Source of the DNA: Citrifermentans bremense R1 | GTDB lineage: Bacteria; Desulfobacterota; Desulfuromonadia; Geobacterales; Geobacteraceae | Reading direction: 5' to 3' | DNA: 64,000 bases | NCBI RefSeq assembly: GCF_000426865.1 | Contig: NZ_AUGE01000021.1 | Coordinates: 1-64,000, forward strand | Shown here: one piece after another, positions 32,350 to 40,467 of the stretch | Layout: each line of letters opens with the position of its first letter | Numbering within the stretch: position 1 is the first letter of the stretch | Made by a program: the position numbers and the translations under genes | The notes under the pieces: model-generated | The model's input: the letters and a program-made list of their open reading frames with translations, nothing else | The model's database searches: none | Told to the model about the DNA's origin: nothing

Positions 32350-34014
32350 CTACATCCTTTCCGGCGCCGAGATGCCGAGGACGGTGAGCGCGTTTTTGAG
32401 GGTGATGGCGACGCAGTGCAGCAGGAAAAGCCTCGCCTGGGTCAGCTCCGGCTCTTCGGGGGTGATCACGCGGCTTTTGTTGTAGAAGCTGTGGAATTCG
32501 CCGGCAAGTTCCTGAAGGTAGTAGGTGATCCGGTGCGGCTCGAAATTCACCGCGCCCCCTTCCAGTATCTCCGGGTAGACGGAGAGTTTCTTGATCAGGC
32601 TCAGGTCTTCGGGAGTCTGCAACAGTTCCAGCTTCACGCTGTCGAAGCGCGGCTCCACGCCTCTTTCCCTAGCGGTGTCGAAGATGCTCTTGATCCTCGC
32701 GTGGGCGTACTGTACGTAGTAGACCGGGTTGTCGTTACTCTGGCGCTTGGCGAGCTCCAGGTCGAAATCCAGTTGGCTGTCGGAGCGGCGCATCAGGAAG
32801 AAGAAGCGGGCCGCATCGCGCCCAACCTCGTCGACGACCTCCTTCAGGGTCACGAACTCGCCGCTTCTGGTGGACATGGCCACAGGCACGCCGTCGCGCA
32901 AAAGCGAAACGAGCTGCACCAGGATGATGCCGAGGTCGGAGGCGTCGCGCCCAAGCCCCTGCACCACGCTCTTAAGCCTCGGGACATAGCCGTGATGGTC
33001 GGCGCCCCAGACGTCGATGACCCAGTCGAAGCCGCGGGCGAACTTATCCCTGTGGTAGGCGATGTCGGAGGCAAAATAGGTGGTGACCCCGTTGCTCCTC
33101 ACCACGACGCGGTCCTTGTCGTCGCCGTAGTCGGTGGTGCGGAACCAGAGCGCCCCCTCCTGCTCGTAGATGAGCCCCTTGGCCTGCATCTCCTCGATGG
33201 CGAATTTCACCTTACCCTCGTCGAAGAGCGACTGTTCGGAGAACCAGTGGTCGAAACGGATGCCGAAATCCTGCAGGTCCTGGTCGATCCCGGCGAGGAT
33301 CAGGTCCCCCCCCATCTTGGAGAAGAAGGCGACTCCTTCCTCCTGGGGCACTTTCAGGAACCGGTCCCCGTACTTGGTGACCGCGTCGCGGGCGATATCC
33401 TTCATGTAGTCGCCCTGGTAGCAGGTCTCGGGGAAGTCGACCTTCTCCCCCAGGAGTTCCTTGTAGCGCAAAAGCCCGGAAAGCCCCAGGGTGTTCATCT
33501 GGTTCCCGGCGTCGTTGATGTAGTACTCGCGCTGGACGTCGAAGCCCGCCGCGGATAAAAGCGAGGCAACGGCGTCCCCTGTCGCGGCGCCGCGGCCGTG
33601 CCCTATGTGCAAAGGCCCGGTCGGGTTGGCGCTGACGAACTCGACCTGCACCTTCTTGCCGCGGCCGATGCCGCTTTTGCCCCAGGCGTCGCCGGCGCGG
33701 TCGATCTCGGTGAGGGTCCTTCTCCAGGCGCTGTCTTTTATGAAGAAGTTGATGAAGCCGGGGCCCGCGATCTCCAGGCTCTCGATCAGGTCAGAGGCGC
33801 CGGCGAGCTTCGCCACCAGGATCTCGGCCACGGCGCGCGGCGCCTTTCTCTGCTGCTTGGCCATCTGCATGGCGACGTTGGTGGCGAAATCGCCATGCTC
33901 GGCATGCGCCGGCTTCTCCACGTTGATGGCCGGTACTTCACCAGAGGTGAGCGTGCCGTCGGCGAAACACCCCTCGATTCCCTTCAGGATGCATGCGCGC
34001 AGCTGCTCCTTCAT
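32350..34014 (-). CDS. argS: arginyl-tRNA synthetase
   Basis: A 554-residue class I synthetase with NPTGPLHIGHGRGAATGD (HIGH motif), VDVWGADHHGYVPRLK, and AMSTRSGEFVTL in the place of KMSKS, as is usual for this enzyme. The C-terminal anticodon-binding domain carries VQYAHARIKSIF. The ATG at 34014 has GGGAGGAGAAG upstream and overlaps the stop codon of the small Cys-rich gene (ATGA). The frame stays open to 34155, but that part runs over the upstream gene. Confidence 0.96.
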   Translation of the reverse strand: MKEQLRACILKGIEGCFADGTLTSGEVPAINVEKPAHAEHGDFATNVAMQMAKQQRKAPRAVAEILVAKLAGASDLIESLEIAGPGFINFFIKDSAWRRTLTEIDRAGDAWGKSGIGRGKKVQVEFVSANPTGPLHIGHGRGAATGDAVASLLSAAGFDVQREYYINDAGNQMNTLGLSGLLRYKELLGEKVDFPETCYQGDYMKDIARDAVTKYGDRFLKVPQEEGVAFFSKMGGDLILAGIDQDLQDFGIRFDHWFSEQSLFDEGKVKFAIEEMQAKGLIYEQEGALWFRTTDYGDDKDRVVVRSNGVTTYFASDIAYHRDKFARGFDWVIDVWGADHHGYVPRLKSVVQGLGRDASDLGIILVQLVSLLRDGVPVAMSTRSGEFVTLKEVVDEVGRDAARFFFLMRRSDSQLDFDLELAKRQSNDNPVYYVQYAHARIKSIFDTARERGVEPRFDSVKLELLQTPEDLSLIKKLSVYPEILEGGAVNFEPHRITYYLQELAGEFHSFYNKSRVITPEEPELTQARLFLLHCVAITLKNALTVLGISAPERM

Positions 34015-34181
34015 ATCTTCTCCTCCCTTTTCTCTTCCTCCGTGGCTGGCACGGACTTTATGGTGACGTCGCGCGTGAAGTCGGGGCAGCGTGCTCCCCC
34101 GTCGGCGACGCAGAATTTCTTGTTGCAGTGCTCGCGCCAGGCGCAGACCACGCAATGCTGTTTACCGGTTGTCTCTTTCAT
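34011..34181 (-). CDS. small Cys-rich protein between ftsB and argS
   Basis: A 56-residue gene read directly from the reverse strand: MKETTGKQHCVVCAWREHCN and onward to a charged tail (TEEEKREEKI). Cys residues at 10, 13, 19, 24 and 32 suggest a metal-binding knuckle. GAGGAGCAGGCA precedes the ATG, a strong ribosome site. Its ATG overlaps the ftsB stop and its TGA overlaps the argS start, so all three are translationally coupled. I do not recognise the family. Possible roles are a metal-binding regulator or accessory factor. Confidence 0.75.
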   Translation of the reverse strand: MKETTGKQHCVVCAWREHCNKKFCVADGGARCPDFTRDVTIKSVPATEEEKREEKI

Positions 34182-34564
34182 TGCCTGCTCCTCGGTCCGC
34201 CCGCGGGCGGATTTTTGGCGGCGGCCGCAGGGGGCGCCGGTTGCCGGGCGGCCGCTGCAGGCTCCGGTGCCTGGGGCGCAGCACTCCGCGCCTGGGGCGG
34301 GAACTGGTAGACCACCTCGTTGCTGCGCACCAGGCCGAAGTCGCGCCTGGCGATGCTTTCCAGGTAACGGCGGTCCGACTGCAGGGCAGCTATCTCCCTC
34401 TTCAACTGGTCGTTTTCCTCCTTCAGCTCGGACAGGCGCTTTTGCGTGTCGTCCAGGTCCCGGTGCAGGTGGTTGATGCGCAAAAGTCCACGATCACCGA
34501 AAACCGTGAAGTAGAGGATGAAAATAATGACCGCCAGGGGTACGAAAAATAGCCGTTTCTGCAT
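34178..34564 (-). CDS. ftsB: septum formation initiator FtsB/DivIC family
   Basis: A 128-residue bitopic protein. A short cytoplasmic N-terminus is followed by one membrane helix (about 5-22), a coiled coil with Leu heptads (about 28-65) and the family motif YLESIARRDFGLVRSNEVVYQF. The Pro/Ala-rich tail from about residue 92 is longer than in E. coli FtsB. FtsB works with FtsL and FtsQ in the divisome. It follows the UDP-xylose synthase gene by six bases. Confidence 0.9.
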   Translation of the reverse strand: MQKRLFFVPLAVIIFILYFTVFGDRGLLRINHLHRDLDDTQKRLSELKEENDQLKREIAALQSDRRYLESIARRDFGLVRSNEVVYQFPPQARSAAPQAPEPAAAARQPAPPAAAAKNPPAGGPRSRQ

Positions 34565-34570
34565 GGTCTC

Positions 34571-35506
34571 TTACGCCGTATTGAGCCGCGAGCTGAAATA
34601 GTCGATGGTCTGCTTGAGCCCTTCGTCCACGCGCACCTTGGGCTCCCAGCCGAGCATCTGCTTCGCAAGCGAGATGTCGGGCTGGCGCTGCTTCGGGTCG
34701 TCGGCGGGAAGCGGCCTATAGACGATGCGCGAACTGGAGCCGGTCAGCGCGATGATCTTCTTGGCGAACTCGACGATCGTGGTCTCGGTGGGGTTTCCCA
34801 GGTTGACCGGGCCGATGAAGCCGGGGCACTCCATCATCCTGATCAAACCTTCCACGAGGTCGGAGACGAAGCAAAAAGACCGGGTCTGTTCCCCTTCGCC
34901 GTAGACGGTGATGTCCTCCCCTTTGAGCGCCTGCAGGATGAAGTTGGAGACTACCCTGCCGTCGTTTTCAGCCATCTTGGGGCCGTAGGTGTTGAAGATC
35001 CTGACGATGCGGATGTCCACGTGGTTCTGGCGGTGGTAGTCCATCATCAGCGTCTCGGCAACCCTCTTACCCTCGTCGTAGCAGCTTCTTATCCCGAGCG
35101 TGTTGACGTTGCCCCAGTAGGCCTCGGTCTGCGGGTGCACCTGCGGATCGCCGTAGACCTCGGAGGTCGAGGCCTGGAGGATTCGGGCCCGCACCCGTTT
35201 GGCGATCCCCAGCATGTTGATCGCCCCCATGACGCTGGTCTTCGTGGTCTTCACCGGGTTGTACTGGTAGTGGATCGGGGACGCCGGGCAGGCGAGGTTG
35301 TAGATCCGATCCACCTCCAAAAGTATCGGCTGGGTCACGTCGTGGCGGATCAGCTCGAAGTTAGAGTTGTCGAGGAGATGCGCGATGTTGAGCTTGCTGC
35401 CGGTGAAGAAGTTGTCCAGACAGATGACGTCGTGCCCCTCCCTCAACAGCCTCTCGCATAGATGTGAACCGATAAAACCGGCGCCGCCGGTGACTAGCAC
35501 GCGCAT
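34571..35506 (-). CDS. UDP-glucuronate decarboxylase (UDP-xylose synthase)
   Basis: A 311-residue extended SDR. The NAD motif GGAGFIGSH lies at residues 7-15. The catalytic residues lie in STSEVYGDP and SCYDEGKR. The stretches [13 protein letters not shown] and [25 protein letters not shown] are typical of UDP-glucuronate decarboxylases. It makes UDP-xylose from UDP-glucuronate. The upstream neighbour is UDP-glucose dehydrogenase, which supplies its substrate. GAGAGG precedes the ATG. Confidence 0.92.
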   Translation of the reverse strand: MRVLVTGGAGFIGSHLCERLLREGHDVICLDNFFTGSKLNIAHLLDNSNFELIRHDVTQPILLEVDRIYNLACPASPIHYQYNPVKTTKTSVMGAINMLGIAKRVRARILQASTSEVYGDPQVHPQTEAYWGNVNTLGIRSCYDEGKRVAETLMMDYHRQNHVDIRIVRIFNTYGPKMAENDGRVVSNFILQALKGEDITVYGEGEQTRSFCFVSDLVEGLIRMMECPGFIGPVNLGNPTETTIVEFAKKIIALTGSSSRIVYRPLPADDPKQRQPDISLAKQMLGWEPKVRVDEGLKQTIDYFSSRLNTA

Positions 35507-35524
35507 TGAAACCTCTCAGTATCC

Positions 35525-35634
35525 GTTCAACGTTCTGCGTTCTACGTTCAACGTTATATGTTCGTTTCAGCATGGTCGCGATTCAAGAGGTGTGACCGGG
35601 TTCGGTGTTCAACGTAGAACATAGAACGTAGAAC
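35525..35634. repeat. GTTCAACGTTC-type inverted repeat element
   Basis: The gap between the two nucleotide-sugar genes holds repeated GTTCAACGTTC / GTTCTACGTTC units at 35525-35567 and the inverted units GAACATAGAACGTAGAAC at 35617-35634. The same unit recurs at 48600-48666 and 48787-48818. Confidence 0.75.
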
Positions 35635-35653
35635 AGCCTCTGAAACAGCCTTT

Positions 35654-37006
35654 TTAGTTCATTTCGCAGACGACGTTGCCGTTTCTGCCGATAGGGAGGT
35701 ACTCGAACCCGGCCTCCTTCATGCGGGCAGGGTGGTAGAGGTTCCGGCCGTCGAAGACGATCGGGTTGATCAGGAGCTCCTTGATGCGGTCGAAATCTGG
35801 GTTCCTGTACTCGTTCCACTCGGTGATGATGACCAACGCATCGGCCCCTCTCATCAGGTCGTACTTGTTCACGCTGTAGCTGATGCGGTCGCCGAAATGC
35901 TTCTTCGCCTCGTTCATCGCCTCAGGGTCGTGGGCGTGCACGCTGGCTCCCATTTCCAGAAGCCTGTTGATGATGGTGAGCGAAGGTGCGTCCCTCATGT
36001 CGTCGGTGCGGGGCTTGAAGGAGAGTCCCCAAATGGCGAAACGCTTGCCCGCCAGAGGCTTGTCCCCGGCGCTCCCAAGCCGGCGCAGTATCTTGTCGGA
36101 GAGGATCGCCTTCTGCCGCTCGTTGGCGGTTTCCACCGCTTTCAAAAGCACGAAGTCGTAGCTGCACTCGTCCGCCGTCTTCACCAGGGCCTTGACGTCC
36201 TTGGGGAAACAGGAACCGCCGTAGCCGACGCCGGGGAAGAGGAAGTCGTAACCGATGCGGGAGTCGGAGCCGATACCCTCCCTGACCGCCATGACGTCGG
36301 CGCCCATCGTCTCGCAGAGGTTCGCGATCTGGTTCATGAACGTAATGCGGGTGGCGAGCATGGCGTTGGCCGCGTACTTGGTCATCTCGGCGCTTCTGAT
36401 GTCCATCACCAGCAGGCGGTTGGACTTGCGCATGAAGGCAGAGTAGAGCTCCTTCATGATCTCGGCGGTCCTCACGTTGTCGGTACCGATGACGACGCGG
36501 TCGGGTTTCATGAAGTCGTCGATGGCGGCCCCTTCCTTCAAGAACTCGGGGTTGGACACCACGTCGAATTCGATATGCGTCCCGCGCTTGGCTAGCTCCT
36601 CGTTGACGGCGGCGCGCACCTTGTCGGCGGTTCCGACCGGGACGGTGGACTTATCGACGATGATCTTGAAGCTCTCCATGGCGCGGCCGATGGAGCGGGC
36701 AACGGAGAGGACGTACTGCAGGTCTGCGGAGCCGTCGGCGCCGGGGGGGGTGCCGACCGCGATGAAGCAGACCAGCGACTCCTTCACGGCCAGGTCCAGG
36801 TCGGTGGTGAAGTTGAGCCTCCCCTCCTCGCAGTTCCTTAAGACCATTTCCTTCAGGCCGGGCTCGTAGATGGGAATGACGCCGCGCTTCAGACCGTCTA
36901 TCTTGTCCTTGTCGACGTCAACGCAGATGACGTCGTTACCACTTTCGGCAAAACAGGTGCCGGCTACAAGACCCACGTAGCCTGATCCGACCACACATAC
37001 TTTCAT
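35654..37006 (-). CDS. ugd: UDP-glucose 6-dehydrogenase
   Basis: A 450-residue enzyme that oxidises UDP-glucose twice to UDP-glucuronate. It has the N-terminal NAD motif VVGSGYVGLVAGTCFAE, the catalytic Cys in GVGYGGSCFPKDV near residue 260, the sugar-binding VSNPEFLKEGAAIDDF and the C-terminal NAD-like domain (WGLSFKPRTDDMRDAPS). GGGAGG precedes the ATG. It precedes the UDP-xylose synthase gene by about 150 bases, giving a two-step UDP-glucose to UDP-xylose route for surface polysaccharide. Confidence 0.95.
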   Translation of the reverse strand: MKVCVVGSGYVGLVAGTCFAESGNDVICVDVDKDKIDGLKRGVIPIYEPGLKEMVLRNCEEGRLNFTTDLDLAVKESLVCFIAVGTPPGADGSADLQYVLSVARSIGRAMESFKIIVDKSTVPVGTADKVRAAVNEELAKRGTHIEFDVVSNPEFLKEGAAIDDFMKPDRVVIGTDNVRTAEIMKELYSAFMRKSNRLLVMDIRSAEMTKYAANAMLATRITFMNQIANLCETMGADVMAVREGIGSDSRIGYDFLFPGVGYGGSCFPKDVKALVKTADECSYDFVLLKAVETANERQKAILSDKILRRLGSAGDKPLAGKRFAIWGLSFKPRTDDMRDAPSLTIINRLLEMGASVHAHDPEAMNEAKKHFGDRISYSVNKYDLMRGADALVIITEWNEYRNPDFDRIKELLINPIVFDGRNLYHPARMKEAGFEYLPIGRNGNVVCEMN

Positions 37007-37067
37007 GTTGCGTCATCCTCCCGGGAGATAAAAAATTAGCGTTCTTATATAGCACATACCTGTGGGG

Positions 37068-37895
37068 TTACGCCAGAGTTTTCCCGGCCAAAAGTTCCCT
37101 GGTGAGGCAGGCAAACTCCTCCAGCGACAGGGTCTCGCCGCGCCTGCCGCCGTCGATGCCGCTTCTTGAAAGGGCTGCGGAAAGAAAGCCGTCGGCATCG
37201 TCGAAACCGGAGGAGCGCAGCGAGTTGAGGAGGGTTTTCCTGCGCTGCAGAAACGCCCCCTTCACCACGCGGCGGAAAAGTTCCTCGTCCCCCACCTCCA
37301 CCCTCGGCCCAGGCAGGGGGAGAAAACTCAGCACCGCCGAGTCGACCTTAGGGACCGGCCGGAAAGAGCCGGGCTTCACGATGAACTCCCGGCGGATGTC
37401 GAAGTGCAGCCTGAGCAGCACGGTAAGCGCGCCGTATTCCTTGCAGGCGGGGGGGGCGGTCAGCCGGTCCCCCACCTCCTTTTGCAGCATGAGCACCAGC
37501 TTCTCGAAGAGCTCACTGTGCTCCATGAACCTGAACAGCACCTGAGACGAGATGTTGTAGGGGAGGTTCGCCGCTACCTTCCATCTCTTCCCTTCTGCGC
37601 GGGAGCCTAGCAAAAGCGGGAGGTCGACCCTGAGGATGTCGCCGTGGCCGATTTCCACGTTGGTAGCGGTGGCAAATTCCGCCTTTAAAAGCGGCAAGAG
37701 CTCGCGGTCCCATTCCACGGCCAGGAACCTGGCGCCGCTTTCCGCCAGAAGCCGCGAGAGCGCGCCCCGCCCAGGCCCCACCTCTAGGATGCAGTCGTCT
37801 GCCGTGGGGGCGACGCAGGCGACGATGCGGGTGAGAACGCTGTCGTCGACCAGGAAATTCTGGCCGAACTCCTTCTTCGCGCGGATCTTCTCCAT
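37068..37895 (-). CDS. ksgA: 16S rRNA adenine(1518)-N6/adenine(1519)-N6 dimethyltransferase
   Basis: A 275-residue Rossmann-fold methyltransferase. It begins MEKIRAKKEFGQNFLVDDSVL. The SAM motif is LEVGPGRGALSRLLAE and the catalytic motif is NLPYNISSQVLFRF. It methylates two adjacent adenines in helix 45 late in 30S assembly. Its ATG overlaps the tsaD stop (ATGA), so the two are co-translated. Confidence 0.95.
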   Translation of the reverse strand: MEKIRAKKEFGQNFLVDDSVLTRIVACVAPTADDCILEVGPGRGALSRLLAESGARFLAVEWDRELLPLLKAEFATATNVEIGHGDILRVDLPLLLGSRAEGKRWKVAANLPYNISSQVLFRFMEHSELFEKLVLMLQKEVGDRLTAPPACKEYGALTVLLRLHFDIRREFIVKPGSFRPVPKVDSAVLSFLPLPGPRVEVGDEELFRRVVKGAFLQRRKTLLNSLRSSGFDDADGFLSAALSRSGIDGGRRGETLSLEEFACLTRELLAGKTLA

Positions 37896-38923
37896 CAGCA
37901 ATGCTCCTTCAGCCGTGCAGCCAGCTTGTCCAGGGGCCACACCGGAAGCGCGTCGAGATCGAAACCGCTCTTCATCCCGAGGCCTAAATAATAGTCGCCG
38001 GGGACCGCTATCATGGCGGCGTTGTCGGCGCAAAGGGGGGGCGAGGGAATGGAAAGCTCCACCCCGTTCGCCGCGGCATACTCGGCCATGGAGCGGCGCA
38101 GCGCGCTGTTGCAGGCGACGCCTCCGGCAACCACCAGCCGCTTTATCCCTGTGGCGGCGATGGCGGCCGCCGTCTTCTTGGTGAGCACCTCGCAGACCGC
38201 CGCCTGGAAGGAGGCCGCGAGGTCGTTGATCCCCTCTTCTTTCGCCTCGGGGTGCTTGCCGACGTGGGTCAGCACCGCGGTCTTCAAGCCCGAGAAGCTG
38301 AAGTTGAAGGTCCCGTCGTGCAGAAGCGGGCGCGGGAACTTGATCGCCTGCGGGTCCCCCGTGAGGGCCAGCCGGTCGATCGCCACGCCTCCCGGGTAAG
38401 GGAGCCCGATCAGCTTCGCCACCTTGTCGAAGGCCTCGCCGGCGGCGTCGTCCACCGTCTGCCCCAGGGTCTGGTAGCGTCCGATCCCGTCGACCCGGTA
38501 GAGGTGCGAGTGTCCACCGGAGACGGCGAGCGCGATGAAGGGAAACTGCACCGGCGCCTCCAGGAAGACGGCCAAGAGGTGCCCCTCGATGTGGTTCACC
38601 CCAATAAGCGGGAGCGAGCGGCCGAAGGCGAGCCCCTTGGCGATGGAGATCCCCACCAGGAGCGCTCCGGCAAGCCCCGGCCCCTGGGTCACGGCGAGCC
38701 CCTCGATCCGGTCGAGACCAACGCCTGCCTCGGCGAGCGCCTGTTCCACCACGAAGGAGACGGACTCCAGGTGTTTTCGGGATGCTATCTCGGGGACCAC
38801 GCCGCCGTATTCGGCGTGGACGCTGATCTGGGAGGCGACGATGCTGGAGAGGACGGTGCGGCCGTCCTTGACCACAGCGGCCGCCGTTTCGTCGCAGGAT
38901 GATTCCAAAGCAAGAACTAGCAT
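37895..38923 (-). CDS. tsaD: tRNA N6-threonylcarbamoyladenosine synthase, TsaD
   Basis: A 342-residue ASKHA-fold enzyme that makes t6A at position 37 with TsaB and TsaE. It begins MLVLALESSCDETAAAVV. The metal site His pair is in LIGVNHIEGHLLAV, and GLAVTQGPGLAGALLVG follows the family pattern. No Shine-Dalgarno sequence is visible: six T precede the ATG directly, and they belong to an intrinsic-terminator-like hairpin. Translation might be leaderless or coupled in an unusual way. It is coupled to ksgA downstream. Confidence 0.95.
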   Translation of the reverse strand: MLVLALESSCDETAAAVVKDGRTVLSSIVASQISVHAEYGGVVPEIASRKHLESVSFVVEQALAEAGVGLDRIEGLAVTQGPGLAGALLVGISIAKGLAFGRSLPLIGVNHIEGHLLAVFLEAPVQFPFIALAVSGGHSHLYRVDGIGRYQTLGQTVDDAAGEAFDKVAKLIGLPYPGGVAIDRLALTGDPQAIKFPRPLLHDGTFNFSFSGLKTAVLTHVGKHPEAKEEGINDLAASFQAAVCEVLTKKTAAAIAATGIKRLVVAGGVACNSALRRSMAEYAAANGVELSIPSPPLCADNAAMIAVPGDYYLGLGMKSGFDLDALPVWPLDKLAARLKEHC

Positions 38924-38953
38924 AAAAAACAGAGGGCACTGGACGTGCCCCCT
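38924..38953 (-). terminator. terminator-like hairpin abutting the tsaD start codon
   Basis: On the minus strand GGGCAC-GTCCA-GTGCCC is followed by TCTG and six T, and the next base begins the tsaD ATG. It should end phoH transcription or act as an attenuator for tsaD. Confidence 0.7.
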
Positions 38954-38998
38954 TTGCTCTCCTGATGTTAGGTGTTGCCCGGCGTAAGCGGGAAAAGG

Positions 38999-40321
38999 TT
39001 AGAGGAGGTTTGCGGCAAGCTCCGCGAGCTCGCTTCGCTCCCCTTTGGTCATGGTGACGTGACCCGAGATGGCCTGCTCCTTGAGCCGCTCCACCACGTA
39101 GGTGAGACCGTTACTCTCCGCGTCCACGTACGGGTTGTCGATCTGGTACGGGTCCCCGGTGAGGACGATCTTGGTCCCCTCGCCGGCGCGGGTCACGATG
39201 GTCTTGATCTCGTGCGGGGTGAGGTTCTGCGCCTCGTCGACGATCATGTACTGGTTCGGGATCGAGCGTCCCCTGATGTAGGTGAGCGGCTCGATCTCGA
39301 GGATCCCCATCGCCATCAGCTCCTTGTACCCCTTGTTGTGCTGGCGCTTCTCCCCCTCGTGCCCGCTCAAAAGAAGCTCGACGTTGTCGAAGATCGGCTG
39401 CATCCAGGGGGTGAGCTTCTCCTCGATGTCGCCGGGGAGAAAGCCCAGGTCGCGCCCCATCGGGAACACCGGGCGCGAGACCAGGAGCCGGTTGTAGACG
39501 TTCTCCTCCGCCGTCTTCTGCAGCCCCGCGGCGATGGCAAGAAGGGTCTTGCCGGTGCCGGCCTTCCCCACCAGCGTCACGATCTTTATGTTGTCGTCCA
39601 AAAGCGCGTCGAGCGCGAAGGACTGCTCCAGGTTCCTCGGGAACAGGCTCCAGACCCCTTCCTTGTCCAGTTTCCCCAGCGGCACGATGCGGTGGGAGAC
39701 CCGGTCGAAACGGCCGATGGCGCTGTGCGAGGGGTTCCCGGCCTGGGCTAGGAGGACGTATTCGTTGGGCTGGAGCTCCAGCTCGGTGTCGAGCCAACCC
39801 TGGCTGTAGAAGCGGTCGACCACCTCGGCTCCGACCTCAAGGCTTACGAAGCCGGCGAAGAGGTCGTCGATGGCGACCTTGTCCGACTCGTAGTCCTGCG
39901 CATCGAGCCCGAGCGCGTCGGCCTTGATGCGGAGGTTGGTGTCCTTGGTCACCAGGATGACCGGCATCTCGCTTTGGGTTTCCATCAGGTCGACGGCGAC
40001 CGCCAGGATGCGGTTGTCGCCCCGCTCCTCGCGCAGTTCCGGCGGGAGCCTCTTCATCACCTTCTCTTCGTAGATCTCGATCTTGAGCGTACCGCCGCTC
40101 TCCAGAGCGAGCCCCTGCGAGAGCGACCCTTCCTTCCTGAAGGCGTCCATGAGGCGGGAAACCTGCCTGGCGTTGCGGCCGGTCTCGTTCATGTCCTTCT
40201 TGAACCGGTCGATCTCCTCGATCACCGTTATGGGCACGACGATGGAGTTGTCCTCGAACTTGGTGAGAGCCTGCGGGTCGTACAGAAGAACGTTGGTGTC
40301 CAGCACGTAGATTTTCTTCAC
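38999..40321 (-). CDS. PIN domain - PhoH family ATPase (YlaK/PhoH2 type)
   Basis: A 440-residue fusion. Residues 1-140 are a PIN nuclease domain (VLDTNVLLYDP, acidic residues in EEIDRF and DTNLRIKADALG). Residues about 235-440 are a PhoH ATPase with Walker [18 protein letters not shown] and Walker B MIVDEAQNLTPHEIKTIVTR. PhoH2 proteins unwind and cut RNA. The start is GTG with GGGGGGA upstream. The gene is followed by a terminator-like hairpin and then tsaD. Confidence 0.92.
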   Translation of the reverse strand: MKKIYVLDTNVLLYDPQALTKFEDNSIVVPITVIEEIDRFKKDMNETGRNARQVSRLMDAFRKEGSLSQGLALESGGTLKIEIYEEKVMKRLPPELREERGDNRILAVAVDLMETQSEMPVILVTKDTNLRIKADALGLDAQDYESDKVAIDDLFAGFVSLEVGAEVVDRFYSQGWLDTELELQPNEYVLLAQAGNPSHSAIGRFDRVSHRIVPLGKLDKEGVWSLFPRNLEQSFALDALLDDNIKIVTLVGKAGTGKTLLAIAAGLQKTAEENVYNRLLVSRPVFPMGRDLGFLPGDIEEKLTPWMQPIFDNVELLLSGHEGEKRQHNKGYKELMAMGILEIEPLTYIRGRSIPNQYMIVDEAQNLTPHEIKTIVTRAGEGTKIVLTGDPYQIDNPYVDAESNGLTYVVERLKEQAISGHVTMTKGERSELAELAANLL

Positions 40322-40467
40322 ATCCCCCCCCTGCGCAGCATCATGATGAACAGTCGGTTTATCCCGATCAATAACCGCTAAGTGTGAGCTTTTCGTAGGA
40401 TCAATCCCCTTCCCGGCTTGCGCCGCTTTCGTAGAGTTGGTGAGTATCCCTGCAGTTGAGGCGCGTA

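Noticed and set aside
37895-38939. Upstream part of the long minus-strand frame that ends in KsgA
   Set aside because: It is an Arg/Gly/Pro-rich shadow of tsaD in another frame; KsgA begins at the ATG at 37895.
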